A DNA stretch of 64,000 bases from Streptococcus marmotae (GTDB taxonomy: Bacteria > Bacillota > Bacilli > Lactobacillales > Streptococcaceae), in NCBI RefSeq assembly GCF_001623565.1, contig NZ_CP015196.1:496001-560000 (forward strand), read 5' to 3'. This document shows positions 10,648 to 20,038 of the stretch, in pieces. How positions within the stretch are numbered: position 1 is the first letter of the stretch; each line of letters starts with the position of its first letter. The position numbers and the translations under genes were made by a program. The notes beneath the pieces were generated by a model that worked only from the letters and a program-made list of their open reading frames with translations, was not told where the DNA came from and searched no databases.

Positions 10648-11217
10648 TTACAGTATCTCATCCAACATTTTAGCTAAATTATCCTTGTTTTCTACCGTCA
10701 CTACTACTTTTTCAATCTTGTGATGACGGACAAAATACATGGTAGGAATCGTATCTACCTGTAATGCAGTTAGGGCACTAGACTCTGTATCAAATACAAC
10801 CGGTAGACTATAGCCGTTTTCAGACAGGTATTGCAGGGCCTTGTCCTTTGTCTCTCGGCTACCATCGGTCATATTGACACCGATAAAATGAACCTTGTCC
10901 TTATACTGCTGGTACAGTTCTTCTACGATTGGCAGTTGTTGTTGACAATCCGGACACCAACTTGCCCAGGCAATCAGCAAGGTAGGCTGGTCACTCACTA
11001 ATTCTGTCGCATACTTAGTCATGCTATCTACCGTCTGAACGGTAAAATCAGGTAATTTCTGCCCTTGCACTGCTAATGCTGTATTGATACCTCCAGCCTT
11101 ATTTTCTTGTTCTTGCGTTGCTTCTGCGCTTTCTGTAGGCGCTTTGCTCTGTGCAGCACAACCACTGATCAGCAACATAGCCAAGCTAACAAGGACAAGC
11201 TGTCTCCATCTTTTCAT
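10648..11217 (-). CDS. thioredoxin-like (TlpA/ResA-type) lipoprotein
   Basis: Predicted extracytoplasmic thiol-disulfide oxidoreductase of 189 residues. A lipobox LLISGC puts the lipid on Cys20, and a Ser/Thr/Glu-rich linker follows. The thioredoxin fold carries the active site WCPDC (Cys88, Cys91) and a cis-proline in TIPTMYF (Pro158). AAAGGAG precedes the ATG, and the promoter is well formed. The LPXTG protein starts 15 bp after its stop, so the two are likely cotranscribed. That suggests oxidation or repair of disulfides in the adhesin, though this is inference. A general surface reductase is the alternative. Confidence 0.88.
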   Translation of the reverse strand: MKRWRQLVLVSLAMLLISGCAAQSKAPTESAEATQEQENKAGGINTALAVQGQKLPDFTVQTVDSMTKYATELVSDQPTLLIAWASWCPDCQQQLPIVEELYQQYKDKVHFIGVNMTDGSRETKDKALQYLSENGYSLPVVFDTESSALTALQVDTIPTMYFVRHHKIEKVVVTVENKDNLAKMLDEIL

Positions 11218-11251
11218 TTTTCTCCTTTTCTTTTTATATCATATTCCCTTC

Positions 11252-11280
11252 ATTATACATTTATTCTAGTTTTTTAGCAA
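11252..11280 (-). promoter_or_regulatory. promoter of the lipoprotein/adhesin unit
   Basis: Minus-strand -35 TTGCTA (11275-11280), 17-bp spacer, -10 TATAAT (11252-11257). It lies about 35 bp upstream of the lipoprotein start. Confidence 0.65.
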
Positions 11281-11342
11281 AAATAATCAACCAAAAAGTA
11301 ATTTCACTTATTGATCTATAAAATCCTCTTTCCTGCTGTAAA

Positions 11343-11383
11343 GCAAAAAAAAGAAAGGAGCGATTTTTCTTCATCACTCCTTT
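11343..11383 (-). terminator. terminator of mapZ
   Basis: Stem AAAGGAGTGAT/ATCGCTCCTTT with one G-T pair, followed on the minus strand by CTTTTTTTT. It separates mapZ from the lipoprotein promoter. Confidence 0.75.
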
Positions 11384-11395
11384 GTGTGCCTTCTC

Positions 11396-12769
11396 TTAGT
11401 AGTCCAAATCATCGGCGTAACCAGCACCATTTCCGACAAAATATCCTGTCTTCGCATTTATTGAAAAAAGATAGGTGCCATCTGGACGGAAAAGATTATA
11501 GTATCCATTTCCGTTGATAATATTGACGGGTTCTAAAATATACTGGTAGCCACTAATATACCCACGCCCCTGTGACACAGCAATAATCTGCTCCAGCACT
11601 CCTGAATTGAAAGCCCAAGCCGGATTAGTCACATCGTCAATTTTTGCTTGGTCGTACGGTACACGACTGAGATTGCGCTGCAAAGTAACTCCTGCTGGCA
11701 CAGCGATACCATATAATGGATTGGTGCCGACAACAATCTGGCCAGCATTTCCGCTGATTGGTGCGACTGGTGCAACTTCTGTCACTGTAGCCTCTAGCGC
11801 AGGAGCTGGATTTGCTGGTGCGCTCGGAGCTGCCGCTGAAGAGGCTGGCGTATCTTGTTGAGACCGACCAAAATTAATTGCGGCGGTAATAGTCGCATCT
11901 ACTCCTGCAATTCCTGTCGTTGTAGATGCAAAATTCGCATCTGTTTTGGCTGTTACAGTTGTGTCCAACTCTCCATCAACAATGATTGGCTTGTCAAATT
12001 GCTGGTTCGTTTCTTGAACAGCTTGAATGGCTTTTGCTAGATGATCATACTTATCCTTAGCTTTTTTATAGTCAGCTGACTTAGAATCCATTTTATCCAA
12101 CAAGGCTTTTAAATTAGGCAATTTATCAAACTGAGCATTTTTTAATTTATTTTGACTGGTATCTGTAAAAAAGCTAGCATAAAGGGTGTTAAACGCCTTA
12201 GTATTTGCATCTTGACTACTTGTGGATGTCGTTGAGCTACTGCTTGACTCAGTCTCCGTCACCTTATTTTGCTCAGAATGATTGAGCCATATAAACGCTG
12301 TCGCTAACACTGCAACAAATAGCGCAACCAAACTAGACCAAATCAACACCTTCTTCTTTGTTGACACACCAACTTGGCTATCCTCTTCAAAATCATTAAA
12401 CTCAGCAGATTCAGGAGCAGGGAAGGGTTCCACCACCACACTAGCTACTGCCTCATCTACTGAAGGAACATCCTCATGACTAGTTGGGAATTCCACTGTC
12501 ATTCCCTCAGTAGCAAGATTCTCTAATTCTGCAATTTCTTCTGTGACCACTGGAATATTGACTTTCGTCTCATATTTTTCCGACTCGATCTTATCCCGAT
12601 GTTGCTTGATATAGCGGTCTAGCACGCCGTCCTCATCTGTGACACCGACTTGCAACTCCTCGTGTTTTCGCACCGCTTCTTCTATGGTCATGTGCTTGGC
12701 TTCTTCAAAATCCAAAACTTTCTCATCATTTTCTGGAAGGTTAGCTTGCTGTTCTGTCTCTTTTACCAT
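11396..12769 (-). CDS. mapZ: cell-division site marker MapZ (LocZ)
   Basis: Streptococcal membrane protein that marks mid-cell and positions the FtsZ ring. It has 457 residues. The acidic cytoplasmic N-terminus includes VLDFEEAKHMTIEEAVRKHE and DGVLDRYIKQHRDKIE, segments typical of the family. One transmembrane helix spans about 141-161. A Ser/Thr linker, an extracellular helical domain (about 185-260), a Pro/Ala linker and a C-terminal domain (about 345-457, LYGIAVPAG to YADDLDY) follow. It sits 8 bp after rlmL in the order gpsB-rnpB-rlmL-mapZ, as I recall from pneumococcus, which supports the name. Confidence 0.88.
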   Translation of the reverse strand: MVKETEQQANLPENDEKVLDFEEAKHMTIEEAVRKHEELQVGVTDEDGVLDRYIKQHRDKIESEKYETKVNIPVVTEEIAELENLATEGMTVEFPTSHEDVPSVDEAVASVVVEPFPAPESAEFNDFEEDSQVGVSTKKKVLIWSSLVALFVAVLATAFIWLNHSEQNKVTETESSSSSTTSTSSQDANTKAFNTLYASFFTDTSQNKLKNAQFDKLPNLKALLDKMDSKSADYKKAKDKYDHLAKAIQAVQETNQQFDKPIIVDGELDTTVTAKTDANFASTTTGIAGVDATITAAINFGRSQQDTPASSAAAPSAPANPAPALEATVTEVAPVAPISGNAGQIVVGTNPLYGIAVPAGVTLQRNLSRVPYDQAKIDDVTNPAWAFNSGVLEQIIAVSQGRGYISGYQYILEPVNIINGNGYYNLFRPDGTYLFSINAKTGYFVGNGAGYADDLDY

Positions 12770-12777
12770 ATCCTATC

Positions 12778-13935
12778 CTACTCTTTCACTATGCGTTTTA
12801 CCCGTTGGCCGAAAAATTGATACAAATCAACTTTTAGCGTTCCGTTATATAATTTCCGCTTTTTGTCCGCCTGTTGTCCATAGCGGCTTTCAAATTGCTC
12901 ATCACTGGTCAGGATAAATTTTGACCATGTCTTCAGCGGTTCAAAAGTTTGCCCCATCTCACTATATAGCTTTACAATCGCATCATCATCTAACAAGCGC
13001 TCTCCATAAGGTGGATTTGAAACAATGACCCCATTGATTTTGTCTGTCCGCAAATCTTGTAAACGCATTTGCTTGAAGGCGATATCCTTTGCTACACCTG
13101 CTTCAGTCGCATTTTTCTTTGCAATCTCAATCATGCGACCGTCAATATCAAAACCTGAAATATCTAGTTCTATATCAGAACGAATGGCCGCACGTGCTGC
13201 TTCTCTTTCTTGCTCTATCAAGGTAGCATCTACCCAATTCCATTCTTCAAAGGCAAAAGAGCGCTTTAAACCAGGGGCAATATTTCGAGCCAGCATTGCT
13301 GCTTCGATACAAAAAGTCCCTGAACCACACGTTGGATCAATGAAAGGCTTGTCTGGATACCAGTTGGACAATTGTAAAATCGCCGCTGCCATGTTTTCCT
13401 TGATCGGCGCACCACCTTTTTCAGCCCGGTATCCACGCTTGAACAAGCTGGAACCCGTTGTATCAATCAAAACAGTCGCAACATCTTTTAAAATCGATAC
13501 CTCAATCTTAAACTCTGCTCCTACTTCCTGCAAGGGCACCCCTTCTGGGCGCGAAAAATGTTTTTGCAATTTTTTTACCACTGCTTTTTTGGAAATCGCC
13601 TGAACACTCGGTTCATTGTGCAAGGTGGATTTGACACACTTGGCTTTTGAAATCGGAAATTTACACCCTAGCGGTAGGTACTCTTGCCAATCAAGGGCAA
13701 ACACCCCTTGAAAAAGCTCTTCAAATGTCTTTGCTTTAAAACTTCCTACAACAATCTTGATCCGATCCGCAGACCGTAACCAAAGGTTGGTCCGAATCAG
13801 TGCAATGATGTCACCTTCAAAACGGACCCGCCCATTTTCAACCTGACAGTCATAGCCTAACTCACGGATTTCCCGTCCAACCACCGCTTCCAAACCTGCT
13901 GCTGCAGTCGCAATAAATGTAAATCTTTCTTTCAT
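12778..13935 (-). CDS. rlmL: 23S rRNA (guanine-N2) methyltransferase, RlmL/YpsC type
   Basis: Class I SAM methyltransferase predicted to modify a guanine of 23S rRNA. It has 385 residues. An N-terminal ferredoxin-like/THUMP region (about 1-155) precedes the Rossmann-like catalytic domain with DPTCGSGTFCIEAA (SAM-binding) and the NPPYGERL catalytic motif. AGGAG lies just before the ATG. It is cotranscribed with mapZ. The exact target nucleotide cannot be read from the sequence. Confidence 0.88.
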   Translation of the reverse strand: MKERFTFIATAAAGLEAVVGREIRELGYDCQVENGRVRFEGDIIALIRTNLWLRSADRIKIVVGSFKAKTFEELFQGVFALDWQEYLPLGCKFPISKAKCVKSTLHNEPSVQAISKKAVVKKLQKHFSRPEGVPLQEVGAEFKIEVSILKDVATVLIDTTGSSLFKRGYRAEKGGAPIKENMAAAILQLSNWYPDKPFIDPTCGSGTFCIEAAMLARNIAPGLKRSFAFEEWNWVDATLIEQEREAARAAIRSDIELDISGFDIDGRMIEIAKKNATEAGVAKDIAFKQMRLQDLRTDKINGVIVSNPPYGERLLDDDAIVKLYSEMGQTFEPLKTWSKFILTSDEQFESRYGQQADKKRKLYNGTLKVDLYQFFGQRVKRIVKE

Positions 13936-13945
13936 GATTCTCCTA

Positions 13946-13970
13946 CAATAAAAGCTAGCAAAGCTAGCTT
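13946..13970 (-). terminator. terminator of rnpB
   Basis: Perfect stem AAGCTAGC/GCTAGCTT (13952-13959, 13963-13970) with a 3-nt loop and a TTATTG tail on the minus strand. It lies at the 3' side of the RNase P RNA. Confidence 0.7.
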
Positions 13971-13975
13971 ACCTA

Positions 13976-14361
13976 TATATGCAATTTTCTATAAGCCATG
14001 TTCTGTTCCAGCGGTACTAGGTACTACCACCTTCGATAATCATCTGTCTACTGCCTATTGCAGTCAGAAAAGTTCGTTCGGATTCCGACTTTCCCGTGCC
14101 CCGACCAAAATTTGGGTTGCTAGCTTGAGGGGTTTACCGCGTTCCACTTTCTATGTTTCCATAAAAACTCCGTCACTGTGGCACTTTCAGACCTACTCGA
14201 GCCTATCTTACGACTTAGCTGTTTTGGTCGCCGTAACGCATCGCTGCGTCCCTAGGCTTATGGATTCGCCTAGCACAAACACTACTGGCATCACAGCCAG
14301 TGCTAGCATGGACTTTCCTCATAGTAGAAATCTACCATGCGATTATCCAAAAATTGCAAAA
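13976..14361 (-). ncRNA. rnpB: RNase P RNA (bacterial class B)
   Basis: Catalytic RNA that trims the 5' leader of tRNA precursors. The conserved core is visible on the minus strand: GAGGAAAGTCCATGCTAGCA near the 5' end (about 14324-14305), the segment GGTAAACCCCTC, and the 3' core ACAGAACATGGCTTATAGAA. The ends pair through TGCAATTTTT and AAAATTGCA to form P1, which sets the limits to within a few bases. It lies between gpsB and rlmL, as in other streptococci. Confidence 0.93.
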
Positions 14362-14374
14362 AGCTGATATTTTC

Positions 14375-14707
14375 TTAATCTTCCTGAACGATTTGCTTGC
14401 CAAACACTTCTTTTTCCAGTCGATTCAATCGGCGCAAAATGTCAAAGTTTGTTGCCGAAGCCGTACGCTCTGTTCGTATCGTTTCACCAGCATCTGCTGT
14501 AGAAACAGACGTACGAGAAGCATTAGCCATCTGTGCCTTCAGACGCGCAATCTCCCCTTTTAATTCCTTAATGATGGCTTCATAGGCATCATAATCTTTC
14601 ATGATATCATCAAGGAAATCATTGACCTCATCTTGGTCATATCCTCGAAATCCAATCTTAAAATCTTGTTCAAATATATCTTTTGTTGTAAACTTCACAC
14701 TCGCCAT
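14375..14707 (-). CDS. gpsB: cell-division regulator GpsB
   Basis: Cytoplasmic adaptor that balances septal and peripheral wall synthesis with PBPs and EzrA. It has 110 residues. The N-terminal DivIVA-like domain contains TTKDIFEQDFKIGFRGYDQD and DEVNDFLDDIMKDY, followed by a coiled coil and a C-terminal helix (FDILRRLNRLEKEVFGKQI). A promoter TTGATT (14767-14772), 18-bp spacer, TATAAT (14743-14748) lies upstream. Confidence 0.95.
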   Translation of the reverse strand: MASVKFTTKDIFEQDFKIGFRGYDQDEVNDFLDDIMKDYDAYEAIIKELKGEIARLKAQMANASRTSVSTADAGETIRTERTASATNFDILRRLNRLEKEVFGKQIVQED

Positions 14708-14742
14708 AGTACTCTTCCCTTCTCTAAAACGTCACTGTCTCT

Positions 14743-14772
14743 ATTATATGAAAAAATATAGGGAAAAATCAA
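14743..14772 (-). promoter_or_regulatory. predicted gpsB promoter
   Basis: -35 TTGATT, 18-bp spacer, -10 TATAAT on the minus strand, 36 bp upstream of the gpsB start. It probably also feeds rnpB. Confidence 0.55.
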
Positions 14773-14778
14773 GTCATA

Positions 14779-15318
14779 TCACTCAATTTCTTTAAAATTT
14801 TCTGCTACCTCATTTAACCGATCAAAGGTAAGCGTTTTTTTACTATACTCTTCTTTTTTTAACATCTCATGATAGAGATATTTCAAGTTTGTTTCATTTT
14901 CGCTATCATAAAAAATATACGCACCGTCTGTATTGTCTAAAAGAAATTGGTTATAAGAGCGAAACTGGCTCGGATTTTCATAGCGGGGATAAATCACCTT
15001 CACAAAGTCCGTCGAGCGGAAATGAGCTAGTTTAACCTGATTGACTTCATTCCAGTTCTCTCCGTGATTTTCAAACAGGAAAAGCGTTGCCAGTTGGCAC
15101 GAATAGCCTTCTTCTTTCAATTCTTTTGCGACTTCCAAGCACCAATACTCAAATCCTAAATTCCCGGTGAAGATGAGCCACTCTACACCTTCTTCAAGAA
15201 AGCGAATCAAATCTTGTCGAATAGCTTCCTTAAGGACGGCCAATCTCGGATCTTTTTCTGAAAAAATCCCTAGGTCCGTATGACGATAACCCACAACCAA
15301 TAGGCTTTTAATATGCAT
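14779..15318 (-). CDS. ypsA: YpsA family SLOG-domain protein (DUF1273)
   Basis: Conserved cytoplasmic protein of 179 residues with a SLOG/Rossmann-like fold. The N-terminus [14 protein letters not shown] and the segment [17 protein letters not shown] form the predicted nucleotide-binding site. The family is linked to cell division in Bacillus and Staphylococcus but has no settled enzyme activity. Its place beside gpsB, mapZ and the divergent recU-pbp1A pair fits a division-related role. Confidence 0.88.
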   Translation of the reverse strand: MHIKSLLVVGYRHTDLGIFSEKDPRLAVLKEAIRQDLIRFLEEGVEWLIFTGNLGFEYWCLEVAKELKEEGYSCQLATLFLFENHGENWNEVNQVKLAHFRSTDFVKVIYPRYENPSQFRSYNQFLLDNTDGAYIFYDSENETNLKYLYHEMLKKEEYSKKTLTFDRLNEVAENFKEIE

Positions 15319-15321
15319 TAC

Positions 15322-15351
15322 TTGAACTCTTTTCTTAGTTTGTGATATAAT
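15322..15351 (+). promoter_or_regulatory. promoter of recU-pbp1A
   Basis: -35 TTGAAC (15322-15327), 18-bp spacer, extended -10 TGATATAAT (15343-15351). It is followed by AGAAGGAG before the recU ATG. Confidence 0.7.
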
Positions 15352-15383
15352 ATACTGATATTATTTTATCAAGAAGGAGTTCT

Positions 15384-16004
15384 ATGGTCAATTATCCTCA
15401 TCAGGTAAAACGCACTATCAGTAGAACCAAGCATGATACTTCCAAGGAGAAAGTGAATTTCGCTAATCGAGGGATGTCCTTTGAGGCAGCGATTAATGAC
15501 AGCAATGCTTACTATTTAGCACACAACATGGCGGTCATTCACAAAAAACCCACTCCTATCCAAGTCGTAAAGGTGGATTACCCCAGACGTAGTCGGGCAA
15601 AGATTGTTGAAGCTTATTTTCGTCAGGCATCAACAACTGACTACTCAGGGGTATATAAGGGCTACTATATCGACTTCGAGGCCAAGGAAACGCGTCACAA
15701 AACCTCTATGCCGATGAAAAACTTTCATACCCATCAAATTGAACACATGAATCGCGTCGTGCAACAAAAAGGAATTTGCTTTGTGCTCCTTCACTTTTCA
15801 ACACTCAAGGAAACCTATCTCCTCCCTGCACCTGCTCTCATCCACTTCTACAAAGAAGAACAGGGTAGAAAATCCATTCCCATTGACTATATACGGGAGC
15901 ACGGATTTGTGCTAGAGATGGGGGGCTATCCTAGTCTACCTTACTTGACGATCGTTGAAAAAAATTTATTAGGTGGTGACACTCTTGAAAAATATAAACG
16001 TTAA
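15384..16004 (+). CDS. recU: Holliday junction resolvase RecU
   Basis: Structure-specific endonuclease that resolves recombination intermediates. At 206 residues it is full length. Family motifs include [14 protein letters not shown], the catalytic [12 protein letters not shown] stretch and FHTHQIEHM. It overlaps the start of pbp1A, a conserved recU-pbp1A pairing in Firmicutes. Confidence 0.95.
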   Translation: MVNYPHQVKRTISRTKHDTSKEKVNFANRGMSFEAAINDSNAYYLAHNMAVIHKKPTPIQVVKVDYPRRSRAKIVEAYFRQASTTDYSGVYKGYYIDFEAKETRHKTSMPMKNFHTHQIEHMNRVVQQKGICFVLLHFSTLKETYLLPAPALIHFYKEEQGRKSIPIDYIREHGFVLEMGGYPSLPYLTIVEKNLLGGDTLEKYKR

Positions 16005-18138
16005 AAAAATACTGATATGGATTGCAAACATTGCGTTGGCGGCTTTTATCTTTATTTTTATTGCAGTTGCCTGCTTGGTCGGCTACTACATTTCCACAGC
16101 TCCTAAGCTGACAGAAGAAGCGTTGACCGCTACTGTTTCTAGTAAGATTTACGACAAAGACAATCACTTGATTGCCGATTTAGGATCAGAAAAGCGGTCA
16201 AATGCGACGATTGCAGAAATTCCAACCGACCTTGTCAATGCCATTGTTTCCATTGAAGACCAGCGCTTCTTTGATCACCGTGGTATTGATGTCATTCGGA
16301 TTGCCGGCTCCTTGGTCAATAACTTAAGAGGCGGTCGCCTTCAAGGAGGCTCAACCCTTGATCAGCAATTTATCAAGTTGACCTATTTTTCCACATCAAC
16401 GAACGACCGTACAATCAAGCGAAAAATCCAAGAAGCATGGCTGGCGCTTCAACTTGAACGCCGCAATACCAAGCAAGAGATCCTGACCTACTATGTCAAT
16501 AAAGTCTTTATGGCAAATGGGAACTACGGGATGAAAACAGCTGCCAAGTCTTACTACGGAAAAGAGTTAAAGGATTTAACACTTTCTCAAGTAGCCTTGT
16601 TGGCAGGTATGCCTCAGGCGCCAAACCAGTATGATCCCTATACACAGCCAGAAGCTGCAAAATATCGCCGTGACCTTGTTCTCGGACAAATGCTTGAGAA
16701 AAAGTATATTTCTCAAGAGCAGTACGAAGCAGCGATTCTAGCACCTGTTACCGATGGATTGCAACCTCTGACAAATACCTCTGCTTATCCAGCTTATATG
16801 GATAACTATCTCAAGCAAGTAATCGAAGAGGTAGAGGAAAAAACAGGCTACAATCTTCTAACAACCGGCCTTGATGTCTATACCAACGTTGACTCTGCTG
16901 CCCAACAACAACTCTGGGATATTTATAATTCCGACCTCTATGTCAATTATCCAGACGACGACTTCCAAGTCGCCTCTACTGTCGTTGATGTAGACAATGG
17001 CCGCGTGATTGCACAGTTAGGCTCACGCCACCAATCTGCCAATGTTTCTTTCGGAACCAACCAAGCCGTTGAAACCAACCGCGACTTCGGTTCCACAATG
17101 AAGCCCATTACAGATTACGCCCCTGCCTTTGAGGAACAAATTTTCACCTCAACTGCAGATACAATCGTTGATGCGCCATACTACTTCCCAGGTTCGACAA
17201 CACCTGTCAACAACTGGGACCGTAGTTACTATGGTACAATGACGGTCAAGTCTGCCTTGCAGTACTCACGGAACGTACCTGCCGTCAAATCTCTTGAAGC
17301 AGTTGGACTGGATAAGGCAACTAAGTTTTTAAACAGCATTGGAATCTCTTATCCACAGCTACTCTATTCAAACGCAATCTCTAGTAATACAACAGAGGCT
17401 AGCACCAAGTACGGTGCAAGTAGTGAAAAGATGGCTGCAGCTTATGCTGCCTTTGCAAATGGTGGAACTTACTACAAGCCACAATACGTCAACAAAATTG
17501 TTTTCAGCGATGGTTCTGTCTCCGAGTATGCCCCAGAAGGCAAACGGGTTATGACCAAGCAAACAGCCTATATGATGACGGATATCCTAAAAAGCGTATT
17601 ATACCTCGGAAACGGAGCTAATGCAGCAATCTCTGGCGTCCCACAAGCTGGAAAAACTGGAACATCTAACTATTCCGACGATGAATACCAAGCCATCCGC
17701 GGTGGCAATGAGGCTGCCAATTATAGCTTAATGGTCGTACCTGACGAAAACTTTGTCGGCTATTCAACCAAGTATGCGATGGCTGTTTGGACAGGATACA
17801 ATAATCGACAAACACCTGTCTTAGATAGCGGAATCTTAATTGCCACAGATGTATATCGCAATATGATGACCTATCTGAATCCAGTTGAAACAGCAGAAGA
17901 TTGGGAAATCCCAAGTGGCCTATATCAATACGGCTCCGGTCTATACCTAGAAAGCGCCGTTCCAAAATATACACCATCTACCTATTACGTGCCGGAAAGC
18001 TCGTCATCAACTAGTTCTTCAACAACTTCTGAAACTAGTACAAGTGACAGCACTACAAGTACGAGCGAAACAACTGAAGCAGGTAACAGTGATGCTCAGC
18101 CAATTACCGCAGAAACTGTTCCAAGCTCTTCGCAATAG
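15973..18138 (+). CDS. pbp1A: class A penicillin-binding protein 1A
   Basis: Bifunctional peptidoglycan synthase. It has one N-terminal membrane helix (about 13-40) and a glycosyltransferase domain with [12 protein letters not shown] and [11 protein letters not shown]. The transpeptidase domain has STMK (Ser374, counted from the GTG), SRN (about 431) and KTGTS (about 560). The last 50 residues are Ser/Thr-rich. The start is uncertain: GTG at 15973, GTG at 15976, or TTG at 15985, the last being well spaced from AGGTGG. The gene overlaps recU by 20-32 bp. The GGSTLDQQ glycosyltransferase motif differs slightly from the common GGSTITQQ. Confidence 0.95.
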   Translation: MVTLLKNINVKKILIWIANIALAAFIFIFIAVACLVGYYISTAPKLTEEALTATVSSKIYDKDNHLIADLGSEKRSNATIAEIPTDLVNAIVSIEDQRFFDHRGIDVIRIAGSLVNNLRGGRLQGGSTLDQQFIKLTYFSTSTNDRTIKRKIQEAWLALQLERRNTKQEILTYYVNKVFMANGNYGMKTAAKSYYGKELKDLTLSQVALLAGMPQAPNQYDPYTQPEAAKYRRDLVLGQMLEKKYISQEQYEAAILAPVTDGLQPLTNTSAYPAYMDNYLKQVIEEVEEKTGYNLLTTGLDVYTNVDSAAQQQLWDIYNSDLYVNYPDDDFQVASTVVDVDNGRVIAQLGSRHQSANVSFGTNQAVETNRDFGSTMKPITDYAPAFEEQIFTSTADTIVDAPYYFPGSTTPVNNWDRSYYGTMTVKSALQYSRNVPAVKSLEAVGLDKATKFLNSIGISYPQLLYSNAISSNTTEASTKYGASSEKMAAAYAAFANGGTYYKPQYVNKIVFSDGSVSEYAPEGKRVMTKQTAYMMTDILKSVLYLGNGANAAISGVPQAGKTGTSNYSDDEYQAIRGGNEAANYSLMVVPDENFVGYSTKYAMAVWTGYNNRQTPVLDSGILIATDVYRNMMTYLNPVETAEDWEIPSGLYQYGSGLYLESAVPKYTPSTYYVPESSSSTSSSTTSETSTSDSTTSTSETTEAGNSDAQPITAETVPSSSQ

Positions 18139-18151
18139 CTATAAAATCAAA

Positions 18152-18314
18152 GAGGCTGAGACAAAAGTGTCCAGCCTCAATTCCTTTATAGATTTAACAG
18201 TTTGACTGATTGCAATAATCAGGGGAGTGACGATTGATACCTGGGCCTAGAAATAAAGGAGTGAGGATAATCGATTTCTGCGGAATACCGATTTTTGTCC
18301 CACTCCCTTTTTCT
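18152..18314 (-). repeat. MITE-like intergenic repeat, copy A
   Basis: A 163-bp element. On the minus strand it begins GGGAGTGGGAC and ends GTCTCAGCCTC. The terminal hairpin GAGGCTGAGAC...GTCCAGCCTC can terminate pbp1A transcripts. The GGAGTG...CACTCC arm at the other end also folds and is followed by T runs. It matches copy B (21849-22232) in reverse and shares the CCTAGAAATAAAGGAG core with copies C and D. Confidence 0.75.
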
Positions 18315-18343
18315 TTTTCCGCTATTTATGATAAGATAGAGCT

Positions 18344-19057
18344 ATGAAACCAGAAAAATTTTACACAACTTTAGAGGCACAAGGATTTGCCTTAACTGAC
18401 CAGCAAAAAGAGCAATTTGCCCTTTATTTTAGCCGCCTTGTCGAGTGGAATGAAAAAATTAACTTAACGGCCATCGTCGATCAAGAAGGCGTCTATCTCA
18501 AGCATTTCTATGATTCGCTGGCACCTATCCTACAGGGTCATCTGCCAAATGAACCGCTTCGTCTCTTAGATATCGGAGCTGGTGCAGGTTTCCCAAGTCT
18601 TCCGATGAAAATTTTATTTCCAAACCTACAGGTCACCATTATTGACTCTCTTAATAAACGGATTCAATTCCTAACCACCCTTGCTCAAGAACTAGGATTA
18701 ACAGGAGTTCATTTCTACCATGGGCGGGCTGAGGACTTTGCTCAAGACAAGAATTTCCGTGCGCAATACGACATTGTTACGGCTCGAGCAGTTGCTCGTA
18801 TGCAAATTTTAGCAGAACTAACGATTCCTTTTCTCAAAATAAATGGTAAATTGATTGCCCTCAAGGCTTCACATGCAGAAGACGAATTAGTTGAGGCAAA
18901 AAATGCCTTGACTCTTCTCTTTGCCAAGGTCATTGAAAACGTAGATTATGTATTGCCAAACGGCGATCCACGGACTCTAACTATTGTAGAAAAGAAAAAA
19001 GAAACACCCAATAAATACCCGCGAAAAGCAGGAATGCCTAACAAACGACCATTATAA
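18344..19057 (+). CDS. rsmG: 16S rRNA (guanine-527-N7) methyltransferase RsmG
   Basis: SAM-dependent methyltransferase acting on 16S rRNA; its loss is known to give low-level streptomycin resistance. At 237 residues it is full length. [17 protein letters not shown] is the SAM-binding loop, followed by [12 protein letters not shown] and [14 protein letters not shown]. There is no clear Shine-Dalgarno sequence. A TATGAT -10-like box lies only about 12 bp before the ATG, so the mRNA may be nearly leaderless. Confidence 0.95.
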   Translation: MKPEKFYTTLEAQGFALTDQQKEQFALYFSRLVEWNEKINLTAIVDQEGVYLKHFYDSLAPILQGHLPNEPLRLLDIGAGAGFPSLPMKILFPNLQVTIIDSLNKRIQFLTTLAQELGLTGVHFYHGRAEDFAQDKNFRAQYDIVTARAVARMQILAELTIPFLKINGKLIALKASHAEDELVEAKNALTLLFAKVIENVDYVLPNGDPRTLTIVEKKKETPNKYPRKAGMPNKRPL

Positions 19058-19061
19058 AACC

Positions 19062-19103
19062 AAAAGAGTGAGGAAATATCATGTTGATGCCCTCACTCTT
19101 TTT
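19062..19103 (+). terminator. terminator of rsmG
   Basis: Stem AAGAGTGAGG/CCTCACTCTT followed by TTTTC, just after the rsmG stop. Confidence 0.8.
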
Positions 19104-19198
19104 CATGCTATTCTAATATGACTTTTGGCGAGTATGACAAACACCAAATCAACCATAAGCGAATTAGGCTAATGAAGAAACACTTAGCCTCTACCGAT

Positions 19199-20035
19199 TT
19201 ATGACTTCCACGGATTGTAAAAACGTCCGCCATTGATGACAAATAATGCTACTGTCAAGAGTAAAATGCTCACCGCAATCAATAAGACGATATAATCTCT
19301 TTTTCCAAGAGCTTGGTAGGTATACCACGTTCTTTTTTTATTTTTACCGAACCGTCGGAGTTCCATCGCAGTTGAAATGGTATCAATCCGCTGCAAGGAA
19401 CTAAAGATTAGCGGAATCACCAAGGCCAGATTTCCCTTAATTCGGTCCAGAAGTTTTCCTTTCTGAGATAACTCAACACCTCGTGCTTCTTGGGACATTC
19501 GAATGGTATAAAATTCCTCTTGAATGTCTGGAATATAACGCATGGTCAAACTGACCGAATAGGCCACTTTATAGGAAATACCGAGTTGATTTAGGCTCGA
19601 AGCAAATTGACTAGGATGAGTTGTCATTAAAAAGATAACCGCTAACGGAATGGTACAAAAATACTTCAAGAGAAGATTTAAGAGATAAAATAATTCTTGA
19701 CTGGTCAACGTATAAGCCCCAATTCCTGACCACAAGACCGTCTCTGCCCCATACAGATCAGCCCCGTACTGGGGCGCAAATAGATAAACCATTAGGGCGT
19801 TCATCAGCGCAAAAATTATGGTCACAATAAAAACGAAGGAAACATCTTTTATACGGATTCCTGACCATTTAAAAAGAGAGAGTGAAAAGACCGCTATAGC
19901 AAGTATCAACCGAGTATCATAGGTTACCATTGCTGCTACTGATACGACAAGAAAAAAGACAAGTTTACTAACGGCTGATAGATTATAAATGAACCCTTCA
20001 CCAGCCCGATAGCCGATAATATTTGTTCCTTTCAT
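19199..20035 (-). CDS. ECF transporter transmembrane (T) protein
   Basis: EcfT/CbiQ-like coupling protein of a vitamin-type energy-coupling-factor transporter, 278 residues. It has N-terminal membrane helices, a long cytoplasmic segment with the paired coupling motifs (SQEARG and MELRRFG, both of the A-R-G type), and a C-terminal helix. It starts 3 bp after the fused ATPase, so they form one unit. The substrate is not readable from this subunit. A matching substrate-binding protein may be the one at 27450-27995. Confidence 0.88.
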   Translation of the reverse strand: MKGTNIIGYRAGEGFIYNLSAVSKLVFFLVVSVAAMVTYDTRLILAIAVFSLSLFKWSGIRIKDVSFVFIVTIIFALMNALMVYLFAPQYGADLYGAETVLWSGIGAYTLTSQELFYLLNLLLKYFCTIPLAVIFLMTTHPSQFASSLNQLGISYKVAYSVSLTMRYIPDIQEEFYTIRMSQEARGVELSQKGKLLDRIKGNLALVIPLIFSSLQRIDTISTAMELRRFGKNKKRTWYTYQALGKRDYIVLLIAVSILLLTVALFVINGGRFYNPWKS

Positions 20036-20038
20036 CTA

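Noticed and set aside
6449..11217. Pilus locus with a dedicated sortase around the pilin-like protein
   Set aside because: No sortase or second pilin gene lies nearby: one side is luxS, the other mapZ.
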